From assembly GCF_015832195.1 (NCBI RefSeq), contig NC_052026.1, positions 18,571,013 through 18,635,012 of the forward strand: a DNA stretch of 64,000 bases. Direction: 5' to 3'. Numbering within the stretch: the stretch's first letter is position 1; each line of letters starts with the position of its first letter. The position numbers were made by a program, and so were the translations under genes. Positions 12,161-23,048 of the stretch are shown here, piece by piece. The stretch is from Motacilla alba alba (lineage: Eukaryota > Chordata > Aves > Passeriformes > Motacillidae). The notes beneath the pieces are model-generated. The model saw only the letters and a list, made by a program, of their open reading frames with translations. It was not told the origin of the DNA and ran no database searches.

Positions 12161-14816
12161 CTGTGTTCGTAAACCTGGCCATCAGTCAATCATTAGCATG
12201 AAGTCCACCCCAGCAAGCCCTTGATATGATTTTTCATAAACACAACAGCAAAATTACCTCAGCTGTGCTTTTCCTCCCAAACTCCAACACGGAGACTCAA
12301 ATTGACCGAAACATTTGGAAAAAGTTGTGTTGATTTCTCTGAATTGTTCTCCCCATCAAAAGCCTTTTGAAGGCCACCACCTTATTTCTGACATTCATGG
12401 AAGCATTGCAGATAATGCCGTGGATTCCTTTATTTTAAAAAAGTTCAAAGGTCCATTAAGGCCTTCCATGCTGCACAAAAGGCTCAATCCAACGGAAACC
12501 ATTTTTCTCCCCCAATTGTTTGGAGCAGCAAGAGAACCAAACAATCTGTTATTCACACAGATCTACCCAGGAACGTGTTTCCCGTGACCAAGACGTCCAT
12601 GCTGCGCCCTAACAAAAATAACTTTCCTCTGGGCTGCTTGGAAACATTAAATTTATCCATAAGCAAGAGTTTTATATGAAAATCTGGGTAATATTTGTAG
12701 GCATTTGTGGTAGGTGAGAGTTGAGATCACGGGTTCAGAAGAAAATGCGTTGTCTGAAATTCTAGTCCGTATTTTGTACCTTAAGCTCACGGCTTCCACA
12801 TGTCGATGAATACATGTCGATGATGTCGAAAAATACACTAAAATAACAGAATCGGTGTGGGCTGGCCGTTTTTCTTGTGGAATTGTCCAGTTTTAAGCCA
12901 AATCTTTGCTTTCTCACCATGACTTTGGAAAACAACAGCTTTCGGCGCTTTTGAAGGGACCTGCCTTGAACGGAGCTCGCTGTTCCCCCATCTCGTCTGT
13001 CCAAGCTGCCCTATGTAATGTTATTTCCTTGATATTATAAATAGGATTTGGGTTGAATATGAATAAACTCATACCCCTTGGTATGCTTTGTAACTCTAAT
13101 CAGCGTTTTCCTGCGAAAAGAAAAGGGCAAAAAAAAAAAAATAAAAAGGAGGAATGTTTATGTGGAAAATAAAGAGGTGCTAATTTTATCTTGTGAAAGT
13201 GGATATCTCCTTACGTCCCTCCAACTTCGAGGAAGATAACCAGAATGTATTATATCATCTAAATCCAGCATCCTAGGAGATCAAACAGAATAATGTACAC
13301 ATCTGCCAGGGCTGATTGAAGTATTGCTGGTGCTCACTTCCGCTTCGCTAAGTATGTGTTTCATTGATAGACGGAATTTGCCACCACCATGAAAGAAACT
13401 CCAAGTCCTCTGTTTGTGCCAGTTGATTTCTGTGATATCTCGGAGGCTTTTAAAATAGGGCTCCAAAATAGATGTGCCCTTGTCACCCCTGTGTTTAAGC
13501 TCTCTCCAACAGGAAATGGCACGGGTTCAAATTTTTTTTCTGCTGGAAGCCACATGGAGATAGATAAGAATCATGTCTTGTCTATGACTAAGCATTGACA
13601 TTTAAATGTTTAAATTATAGTCAAAATGATCCATGGTGAACCCACCTGAGACTATTTTTCTTTGTCTCAAGTCCTACTTTCGAGCCTCTTGAAAGGGAAG
13701 GTGGAGCTCTCGGGGTTGTGACATGACCATGTTATGGGAAGGAAATGGAAGTTTGCTTTATTGTTGGTCTTCAAAGACGGTTTTGCTACCGTGCTCCACA
13801 TCATCTCCACCAGTTTATCCCTGGCTTCTTCATCCTCAGGATGGCTGGTTTAAAAGGCAGGATGGATGAAAAAGGCTTTCACTTTGCCAAATCCCAGATG
13901 TCGGCTTCAACACGCCTGGAAAAAAACATATATATTAAAAAAAAATGAGTGGTATTTCCTTGGAACTGCTGTTTCTTCTAGAGGCAGAGGGCAGCTGGAG
14001 GGGTGAGGAGGGCTGGGATTTTTATGAAGTGTGCAGGGAATTTGGAAGGAAGCTCACTGAAGGAGCACAGATGGTTGGGGGAGCTGGCAGAGTGACACTG
14101 AGCCTTTCACTTCTGGGTCGCCCGGTTCAAGCGCAGCCTTGGTCAAGGATGGCACGGAGCCATCTCCAGCAAGAGGCTCTTCCATGAGAAACGTGGCTGG
14201 TGAGGAGCAGATCCTTGCTGAATGGAGGAGAGGGACAGAGGTTTTAATTCCTGATCCATTGTGGAGAGGCTTGGGAAATGTGAGGGATGTACGGCATGGA
14301 CTGGTTCGGTGGCATGGACTAATGACATTGTCCAGGCATCACCTCTCCAAGCCAAGCACAGGGATCCCCAAAGATGCAGACACTGCTGGGGGTAGGAGAA
14401 AGCCTCCCCAGAAAGGAGGATGTGCGTCCACCTGCCAGCACCAGCCTCGGATCCCAGAAAGGAAAATCTCCTTTTATGTCTGTTTAATTCCGAACAATAT
14501 TCCCATTTTCCCCAGGTGGACCCATGGAGCAGCATCTCCTTTTATTCCTGGAAAACAAGGAATCCCTTTTGTACCCTCAGACCCAACCCCACTGGAACTG
14601 TGGCCTCATGGAAACATTCCTGGTGTGTTGGGAGATTACTCCATGTTTTAGCCTCGCTTTACTGTTATTCTTAAATTTCATTCTAAAATACTTAAGGTTT
14701 GGAGGAGTTTGGACTTTTAAGTTGCAAAATAGTTTTTCTGATCACTCTTGGATTTTAGTAAGTGCAGCAGGAGAAGGGAAGGGAAAAGAGAAAGGGAAAA
14801 GAGAAAGGGAAATGGA
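12161..14816. other. Unique noncoding sequence
   Basis: No gene recognised. A local 16-bp near-repeat, ACATGTCGATGAATAC followed by ATGTCGATGATGTCG, lies at about 12798-12829. An A run occurs near 13129-13141. The frames at 14139-14651 (plus) and 14143-14535 (minus) overlap each other and resemble no known protein; the plus frame beginning at 14524 owes its Lys/Arg tail to the adjacent AAAAGG tract. Confidence 0.5.
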
Positions 14817-14922
14817 AAGGAAAAGGAAAAGGAAAAGGAAAAGGAAAAGGAAAAGGAAAAGGAAAAGGAAAAGGAAAAGGAAAAGGAAAAGGAAAAGGAA
14901 AAGGAAAAGGAAAAGGAAAAGG
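14817..14922. repeat. (AAAAGG)n purine tract
   Basis: About 17.7 perfect hexamer units of AAAAGG, preceded by a less regular all-purine-like lead-in (GGGAAAAGAGAAA from about 14771). One strand is entirely purine and the other entirely pyrimidine. Lys-Arg repeats on the plus strand and Pro-Phe repeats on the minus strand are artefacts of the repeat. Confidence 0.97.
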
Positions 14923-16390
14923 TCCTTGATTAGGAATATTCCCAGATCTTAAAGAAAAAATCTTTGATTGCAGAACACCTCTCTTTTTTTGCATAAACAT
15001 TATTCCTGTGCATCCATTAGGATCCTACCAGCTCAGCTTCAGAAAAGTTCATTTCACAGCTCGAGTTATTGGGACATTTGACATATTCGGTCTCTTATGA
15101 CTTAAATATTGTTTGGGGAATCCAGCAGCCCAGTGGAATCCCACAATGGCTCTTCACAAATTAAATTTTCACAGGGCAACCATAGCCAAAGGTAACTGGG
15201 AGGGAAGAGCTGCTGCTGGGATCCTCCAGCTGGGGGACTGGGGTTTGGCAGTTTAATACAGAAAATTATCAACCCCATCACAAGTTTATAGCTCTGCTGG
15301 CAGCTGGGTGGTGTCTGACATGGATTTGTCTTCTCACAGACATCTCTGGTGCCTGAGATGTCCAGGAATGTCCATATCCTTAAGCATAACTAGGCAGATA
15401 GAGTAAGGAATTAGGCTGCCAGGAATTTGTATTTTCCAAGCTGAAGTCACTGACAAAAGTATCTGGTAGGAGAAGGATTGATCATCCAACAAAAGCCAAG
15501 CAGAGAGAAAGCTGACTCTGGAATAATGGGTAAGAAACTTGGAATATGAATTCCCACAGTTCTAGAGTCCAAAACTTCCGTGAGGAGTGTTTGGATCAAT
15601 ACCAAAATCATTGAAGCTGATAAAAAATCCATGGAAGATTCATCCAGCTTTAGAGTGAGCCACAGAACTCAAATGCCTCTCACTGGCATAGCAAGTGATG
15701 GACACATGTCAATCTTAACTCCTTGTTTAATGCTAAATGTTTAATGTTTATTTTTATTAATGCCATTCCTTTGTTGGGAGGAAGGACATGTAAAGAGAAA
15801 GGGGAAAAAAGAGAGGGATATTGTCTTTGCAGGGGAATTTCTCGGTGCAGAGAGATCATCCCACCAGCAGAAGGAGCTCCAGCTAAAATCCTGGCTCCTC
15901 TTTGGGTCCTGATGAAGTTTATGGACCTCAGCAAAGAACGAAGGGAAAAGGTGAAACGGCCACATTCAGGAGCAGAGAAAAGTGGGATGGAGCTCAGGCA
16001 GAGTAAGGACCAAAAAGTGATGTGGGCACAGATGAGGGTGTTGGCACATCCTTGTCTTCAGGAGCCATGACCTTCTGGACTGTGTTTTCCAAAGTAGAGG
16101 CTGGTAGGATTCCAGCTGGATGTTGTCACTCCTGGTGGGTCCTGCTGACAGCCGACTGGTGGGATTGGCACTCAAGCAAGGAACAAAACCCAAATTTTTG
16201 CTTTCCATTGGCTTTGGAGATGCAAAGTGGCACAAAGGGAGCGTTGCTTTTTTCAGGGTGAGGAATTCCCTGAAACATCTCTGCTGATGTTAACTTTTGA
16301 TATTAAACAATAGAAGAAAGATTCAAAAAGAGAGGAAAAAAAAAAAAAGGATAAAGCTCAGAGAAAATGATCCATTTAGTATAAATTAAT
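14923..16390. other. Unique noncoding sequence
   Basis: No gene, transposon or RNA recognised. Short open frames such as 15723-16070 (plus) and 15966-16235 (minus) overlap and have no domain character. An A run occurs at about 16336-16348, shortly before the ATT microsatellite. Confidence 0.5.
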
Positions 16391-16406
16391 GTTGTTGTTA
16401 TTATTA

Positions 16407-16459
<53 letters not shown>
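16391..16459. repeat. (ATT)n microsatellite with GTT units
   Basis: Twenty-three trinucleotide units: three GTT, three ATT, one GTT, then sixteen ATT. The poly-leucine reading on the plus strand is an artefact. It is the reverse-complement class of the AAT repeat near 3.1 kb. Confidence 0.95.
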
Positions 16460-16460
<1 letters not shown>

Positions 16461-19400
16461 CCGGAAGTTCTCAGGTTAAGGAGAGAAAATAAAACCACAG
16501 GACACCAAGCCAAGAACCAAAGTGCCTCCAGCAGGTCTTTACAATTATCCAACATTCCTGCTAGAACAAAACCAAGTAATGGGATGTGGGAAATTAAAAA
16601 TATTCTTCAACAAAGAGCCAGGAATGCCTGCAGTGCTGAATTCCATAAATAAAAAAATGCACTCCTTGGTTTAAAGCTGAGAAAGCTGCTCTTCTGCCAC
16701 AAGCTGTTCCACAGGCTGCATTTCCCTGCAGAAAGTTATCCACAAGGAATTAGCTCCCTTATCCTTTGTTTACGTGTATTGACGATAGTGCAAAGGCACT
16801 AAAGAACTTTGATAGGAGATTGTTACTCCTGACTCACAGAGACACTGCAAAAATCTTCCCCTGGAAGACAAGAGAAGTCCATAAATTGCACAGCACTTTT
16901 TCTGCAAGCTCATGCTTATTTGCTCTTGCAACATTCATGAGCCACAAAATGCCCTGGGGTGTCTTTAGAGATATAATTGTTTCTAGAACTAAATAAATTC
17001 AAAAGGCAGGAGGGATATTCCTCATTAACTTCCTGATTTATAATGCCAGAATCCTTTACTCCCTTATCAAATCACTGCACAAGAAAAATGAACAACAAGA
17101 TAAACATGAAAAGGAGCAGCAGTGTTTTGCTGATTTAAATACCTCTCATTTTTAATAATATGTCTTATGGATATATATGAATATATTATATACATGCACA
17201 CATGAAAAGGGGAAATATCTGTCTTTCCTCGTGCAGGAAAAAGAAGCAACTGGAAGAAGCAACTCTCGCTGCTCTCCCCCTCTCGGCAACACTTCTGAGG
17301 TTAAAGGAATAAAAATCCATCAATTTGTACAGGCTGACCTCGCAGTGTTGGGTTTTAGCTGAATTCAGATGTGCAGGATTAACCCAGCAAAGTTTACATG
17401 ACATTGATTGAAGAGCTGCCTTACGGGACCTTCCAGCGAGTTCCATTAATCGGAATCTTTAATCGGGCCTTGGGATGAGGAAAAAAGTTGCTCAGCAGAC
17501 GTGCAATGTATGATAAACAGATGTCCCCGTGCATCAGATAAACCCAAATGCAGCCAGGGATCACCAATCAAGGACATGGTTTGGGGCAGGGACCAGCTCC
17601 TCAGCCACGGTTTTGCTGAGGTAGAGATGGGATGGAGATCTCCAAGATGGAAATGGGATTTCTCTCTCACGCCTCCCATTGCGCATTCAGGAATCACCCA
17701 GGGGCACCAATTTGGGAAGAGACTCCCAGGTGCTGGAGAGGAATGACCATGTGGATGGTTGGACTCCTCCAAAAAGGCAGGATTGATCAGAAGAGACTTG
17801 GAAGGGTTTCAATGGGAGTCACAGCAAGCAGGGAATAACCCGGTGGTCACGGCAGCGGAGTGGGAAAGGATGTGGCTCTGTCCCCCGTGTGGGACTCCTT
17901 GATTAATTTTACACTGAAGGTTCTCCAGCAAAACACGTAGAGTCCTTGGAGCAGAAAAGTCATTCCAGTTCTGGATTTGTCATTTCAGTTTGTTTTTTAT
18001 TTTTAATATTGGCTTCTCTCACTCAATATCTCATCTCCTCCGCAGTCAAATTTAAACCCCCATTTTTCACTTTCTTTTTGTCGACCAATTTTTTTCCCCA
18101 TTATCTTCTTCTGAGGCAACTCCTTTTTCTTACACCCTTCACACCACAGACAGGTCACCTCATTTACCATTAAAAGGTACCAAGAAACATCTCCTCACTC
18201 TTGGGTCTCATGCCTGAATCCTGGATCTCTTGGAAAATCCCACCCGAACTCCCATGACCCCGGCTGGAGCACACCCAGCCCAAACCAGCATCTCCAGGGA
18301 AGTCAGCTGTCAAATCCCAGCAGATCTCCCAGGCAAAACACAATTTTTCAACTCCTTATCGCCCTGCTGTGCTGGGGCAGCTCTCGGCAGGGACAGGAAA
18401 AGGGCAAACAGCCTCTGGAAAGCCAATGCCTGCCAAATTCCCGCTCGTTTCCACAGTGCGGCCGTGCCAGGATTTCACGCAGGAAAGCCAGCCACGGTTT
18501 TCGGACGTGAGTTTGAAGACCCATTTCCTGAGTTATTAGGATTGAAATTCCACAAAGAATAATAGGAATATGAAATCAGGCTGGGGTAAGGGATGTGTGT
18601 ATTGGAGGAGTCACCCAAGGAGGTAAAACTTCCACCCTTTTTTGTGTGACAAGATGGAAAATCTTAGAGCAGGAGTTGTTATCAACTTAAAAATGGCATG
18701 GCTGCCCCATCCACCTGGATTACACCAAATCCAACTGGTTTTAACTTTAAAACTTCATGGAAATCTCTCTTGACTGCCACAAACCTCTCTCACCCTGAGC
18801 AGGATCTTTATGGCAAGAGTTTACACGTGGGAGCCAACTTGCAGCTCAGAATTTGGCCCATTTCTGTGGAGGACATGCCAGGAGTAGCCTGTGATGTTGT
18901 TTGGTCTCTGGAGGCAGCCCAAGTGAGAGCAGAACAAAGCTTTGATGCAAATGAAAACCTACCAGTGAGTGCAGCTAAATAAAGAAAAAAAATGATTCTT
19001 TGTTATGGAAACCAGCGGAGGAAATCTTGAATTAGTCAGTGCATCGTGACCTCCCTCTGCCCTCCTGAAAAATGTGCATTTTCTTAAAGACTTTGGACTT
19101 TCCACTGCCAAAAGGGAGAAACTGTGTGACATTTCCAGCCACCTGGTGCAAAGCCCAAACTTTATTTAGCAGGAGGGAAAAAAATCATCATTATTGTACA
19201 ATAAATGTTTAAAAAAAAAACGGAGTAAAAAGCACGATTTGTGCAAAGCTGAATAATTTTGTGTGGCTACATCCAATCATGGCACAGACAGGAAAAGCTT
19301 GAGTTGATCTTGTGAATGAAGCATGTGGTAATTGTTTCCGTACATCCTCGTTAAGATGAAAAGCTACACAAATAAACAACAACAAAAGCTGATCTGCGCC

Positions 19401-20080
19401 AATCAGGGGCTTGTTCCAAAAGAAATTTTTTTTTTAAATAAAGAAAAAGAGGGAAAAATCTGGCTCGGAATAGTTATTCCCATGCTTCCTACTAGGAGGA
19501 GTCATGGATTGATGGGGGCTAGGGGAGGTGGCCCTGCAGGTTTTGCCTTTTCCCTGGGTCACACTTGGGCAGCGCCGCTCTGGCACGAGGCTGGGCTGGG
19601 AATGAGTCAGCGGAAGGTGAGGAAGGACATGGAGAGAACCAGAAGTGAACGGGGAAACACGACAATTAGCACCGGGGAAACTGCCCTTGAGGGACCCAAC
19701 GGAGCCACAACAGAGAGAAACCTTCTCCAGACAAGTGAGTAATGACACTGCCACCCACCAGGTTTTACCGCCACGGTGACGGCGCTCGCCAGAAAGGGTC
19801 GCTTTGAAGTTTTGAAAGGGACAGGGCAAAGGTGACCTCCATGCAAGCTCCAGGATCCTTTCCTGCAGCAACTCCCTGCCACAGCTGTGGCCCTGGGATG
19901 GGGACCTCTCTAATTCGGAGCTGGAGACGATCCCCAGCTGACATCCGCAGCGCTGGCTGAGGGCTGCACAAAGAGTTGTGTATTCCCCATAATTGTCCTC
20001 CTTATCAGTGTGGGTGAGTGTGCAGTAGTCTAAATCACACAGTCATGACACTCCACATGGCTGAGCAGGAAGAGCCCACT
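16460..20080. other. Unique noncoding sequence
   Basis: No gene recognised. AT-rich TATATATGAATATATTATAT DNA lies at about 17170-17192. The overlapping frames at 17446-17772, 18230-18562 and 19332-19871 lack domains. A donor-like CAAGTGAGTAAT occurs at about 19733-19744 at the end of one plus-strand frame, but no acceptor or homologue supports an exon. Confidence 0.45.
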
Positions 20081-20092
20081 TGGCCTGGGCTA

Positions 20093-20160
20093 GATTAGTC
20101 TAATCCCACCTCCCTTGTTCTGTCATAATACCCCTCCATCCCTTCACTCCCTATAAAAAT
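20093..20160 (+). promoter_or_regulatory. Candidate core promoter: palindromic TAATC site plus TATA box
   Basis: GATTAGTCTAATC at 20093-20105 is an inverted repeat of 6-bp arms around one base and reads as two opposed TAATC cores, the type bound by OTX/PITX/CRX homeodomains. CTATAAAAAT at 20151-20160 is a good TATA-box match about 50 bp downstream. An unassigned 169-codon frame begins at 20247 but its start context is weak (T at -3, A at +4). Promoter activity is inference; such matches also occur by chance in AT-rich DNA. Confidence 0.2.
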
Positions 20161-21587
20161 ATCCAGCTGTTGATTAAAATTAGTGAACTGTTGGCTTTCG
20201 GAGTCGAGTTGGCAGCTTATTCTCTGTATTTCCTAGATATCTCTGGATGAATTCCCCATTTACTCGACGGCCTGATCCTGTGAACTGCCAAGCTCTCCCA
20301 GGCGGGCGGGATCAAGCCTTGGCTCTCCGGATAAATCAGGGCTTCCTCCTGTTCCTCCCCACCAACCTGCTCCCAGCATTGACATCTTCCCTCCATGGGT
20401 GTCAGGCTGCCTTGGGAAAGAGAAAAACAAATGCTGCCCTGTCAGCTGGGTGCTCTCAAGAGTTCCACTCCCTTGAAAAGGGGACTAAAATAAAAGCCTG
20501 GCTTCATGCTCCCACCCCTCTCCAGGCTGTGACAGGAGGCTGGAGGAAGCCACCAGGCTCTCCTCAGCACTACATCTTGTCCATCAATCCCAAGCAGGCT
20601 GCGGTGCACCAGGATTTTGAGGAAAGTGCTGTGAAATGTGAAATATTTCCACGTCTCAGTCCAGATTCATCTTACAAACCCTTTGCTGTGGCAGCAAAAG
20701 CTGTAAAGAAAAGAAATTGGGGGGGAGAATATCCCATGCAGAGAGAAAACAGATAAAGTCTTGTGGGCAGTTGGAGGAATGTTTTGGAGAGGAGGATTCG
20801 GTTTTTTTTAATTGGTTTTCTTCCTGCAGATTCTTTCTGGAGGGCTTGGAGAAATGCTGGGAATCCTCAGCGGGTGCACGTTGCTGCTGGATTTATTTTC
20901 CACCAGCAAAGGATCTGCCTCCAGCTCTGTGGAGTCCTGGGAAGTCGATGGGAGATTCTGGCTTTTCCTAGAAGGGCTGGGTGGCTCAGGACACCCCAGC
21001 TGCAGAGCTGGACCTCAAAGTAGCAGCAACCTTCTATTTACAGTCACGGCTGCCCCAAATCCAAGGTGCAGCGGGAAAATAACCAACCTCAGTGACTCCA
21101 TCCCATCCTGAATGGGATCACTCGGGTCTGACAAAGGGAAAATAAAGAGATGTCACCTCACACTGTCCCTAAAGCAAAAATGGCCATTAAAACCCTGTGC
21201 TTGTCCCCACTGTTGGGACCTCTCCCAGTCTAAACACAGACTGATTGTTCCAGGAAAGTGGTGTTGGAATTTATTACAGCTTTTCTAAGTTTTTCCATTA
21301 AAAAGGACCTTGCAACTGTGGTTTGTCAGCAGCAGTGTACAAGGAACAGTTTTGAGGAGATCCTTCCCTACAGAGCTGGAATTCCAGCAGGAATATAAGG
21401 AGGATCAAGCAGGATTCCACAGCTCAGGCTGGGGGTCAGAGGCCCTGTCATGCAGCTATGAAATCTTTATTACAATTTCCAAAGGGAAGCACAAATTCTG
21501 CCATGGTCTGTGCAGGAATAAAATCGGTCTTCAAGACATGTTGATGATTTATTTTTAATATCATACTCACTTTAATATCTTAAAAGT
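20161..21587. other. Unique noncoding sequence, possible unassigned frame
   Basis: The 169-codon plus-strand frame 20247-20756 is one of the longer frames free of simple repeat in the window. It contains no recognised domain, signal peptide or membrane segment. I do not call it a gene. The rest is unremarkable. Confidence 0.35.
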
Positions 21588-21690
21588 ATAGAATTATAGA
21601 ATTGTGGAATTGTTGAGGTTGGAAAAGACCTCTGAGACAGCCCAGAGATGATTTGTAAGCACGCATCAATCTCCTGGGGCACCACAGAGA
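21588..21690 (-). mobile_element. CR1 3'-end remnant
   Basis: On the plus strand this reads tail-first: degenerate octamers 'agaattatagaattgtgg', then TTGTTGAGGTTGGAAAAGAC and CTCTGAGACAGCCCAGAGAT. This is the reverse complement of an avian CR1 3' end. Only about 75-100 bp are recognisable. Confidence 0.75.
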
Positions 21691-22455
21691 AAGAGAGGGT
21701 AGGAATAATTTGCAAAATATTTTTTTTAAAGATGCTTTTTCCCAACTTTCCACCTTCTTCATTCACTTCAGTCCATTTTCTGAGTGAACACGAGGATGTG
21801 GGATCTCCTGGGAATAGCAAGAGTGAAGGCATGAGCTGAGGGGAGTCAAGGGAAAAGACCCAGCATTGTTGATGGACAGGGCCAGGCACACCCTGGAGAA
21901 ATCCTTCCGGGACAACTGGATCCTTTTGCACATGCTTGGGTGAAGAAGCTTAAAAAAGAGCATTTTTCTGGTGCTGAGAGCCAGATTCCCACCACACAGG
22001 ACAGCAGGAGCTCCCTCCTGGCATGGGGGGGACACAACAACGTCAAAGCATCCTGGGATTTGTCAGGATTCCAGGACTCTGCTCATTGCCCACTTATCCC
22101 TTCAGTCCCTGAAGCAATCTGCCTTTGGTGTGTCATTAACTTATCAGCTCGGCCTCCATTTATCTGCATTCACCAAGATCTGAAGTTGTGATGTTTATTC
22201 CCACCACTCCGTGGGCGGAGGGAGATCCGCTGTGAAGATTTTCCAGCAATTTCCTTTGTGCTCCTTTGGACAAAAGCTTTGTATGCAGCTGCACAACTGT
22301 CATCGAGTCTCTGGGTAGAGAGGAGGGACAGCTGAGGGCCTGAGCCCCAGCAGGAATCACGTTCAAGCCCTAAAACAATCTGATGGGCACTGGAATAGTC
22401 ATCTTTTCCAAAGGTCCCGTGGAATTTGGTGCCGACAAACTTTAGCGTCTGGCGT
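21691..22455. other. Unique noncoding sequence
   Basis: No gene or repeat recognised. Several short frames overlap on both strands (for example 21940-22191 plus and 21763-22035 minus), without domain character. Confidence 0.45.
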
Positions 22456-22457
22456 GG

Positions 22458-22502
22458 AAATTGAACAGGCTTAGAAAATTGAACAGGCTTAGGAAATTGA
22501 AC
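22458..22502. repeat. 18-bp tandem repeat, about 2.5 copies
   Basis: The unit AAATTGAACAGGCTTAGA starts at 22458, 22476 and 22494, the last copy being partial. It encodes a repeated Asn-Arg-Leu-Arg-Lys-Leu frame with no known protein match. It is small and near-perfect, so probably recent. Confidence 0.9.
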
Positions 22503-22940
22503 ATGTTTCTACCTCACACCCTTTGGAACCTGCCAAGAGCCATCTCAAATAATTGGTTTGATGCTCTGCAGGATTTTCAGTCTCCCAAAATGAGAAAGGC
22601 GCAGGAAAAATGTGGTTTCCAGGATTTAGAGCAGATATCTCAAGTGATGGAGGTGATGGTTTCCCAAGGAAAGAGTGTCAAAGAGTTGTGCTCGTCAGGA
22701 TGGACACCAGTAATAAAAACTCCCAGGGAAAGGAACAGGAAGTGGTGCCTTGGGTAATGCTGATTGCCGTGAGATGATTGAGAGGAAAATTAAACATTAA
22801 AACCCATGGAGGTGGCGTTTTCCTTTCTGTTTCCCACCCAGCTCAACGTGTACATGCCTAAACTTTCTTGGATCAGATGATTTCCACCAAAATTTCTGCT
22901 TGCCTCCAGCAAGGGCAGCATGACCTGCAACATTCCTGGC

Positions 22941-23048
22941 AAAAAAAAACCCACAAAAACCAACAAAACAAAACAAAAACAAAACAAAAAAACTACACAA
23001 AAAACCAACCAAACAAAAAAAAAAAAAAAAAAACAACAAAAACTAAAC
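22941..23048. repeat. A-rich low-complexity tract (AAAAC-like)
   Basis: A mix of A runs and AAAAC/AACAAA units, including an A run at about 23016-23033. The Lys/Thr/Asn-rich plus frames and the Phe/Cys-rich minus frames across it are artefacts. It may be the decayed tail of a retroposed element, but no body is recognisable upstream. Confidence 0.85.

Noticed and set aside
14085..14135. Possible tRNA or tRNA-derived SINE: TGGCAGAGTG (box A-like) then GGTTCAAGC (box B-like)
   Set aside because: The spacing is too short, the box B lacks the final conserved CC, and no acceptor or anticodon stems can be drawn.
14524..14952. Lys/Arg-repeat protein
   Set aside because: The repeat is the translation of the AAAAGG microsatellite.
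19332..19744. Coding exon ending at the donor-like CAAGTGAGTAAT
   Set aside because: No acceptor upstream that fits, no homologue, and a frame of equal length lies on the opposite strand.
20247..20756. 169-codon plus-strand frame as a protein gene
   Set aside because: Weak start context, no recognised domain and no homologue known to me. It is kept only as part of the promoter observation.
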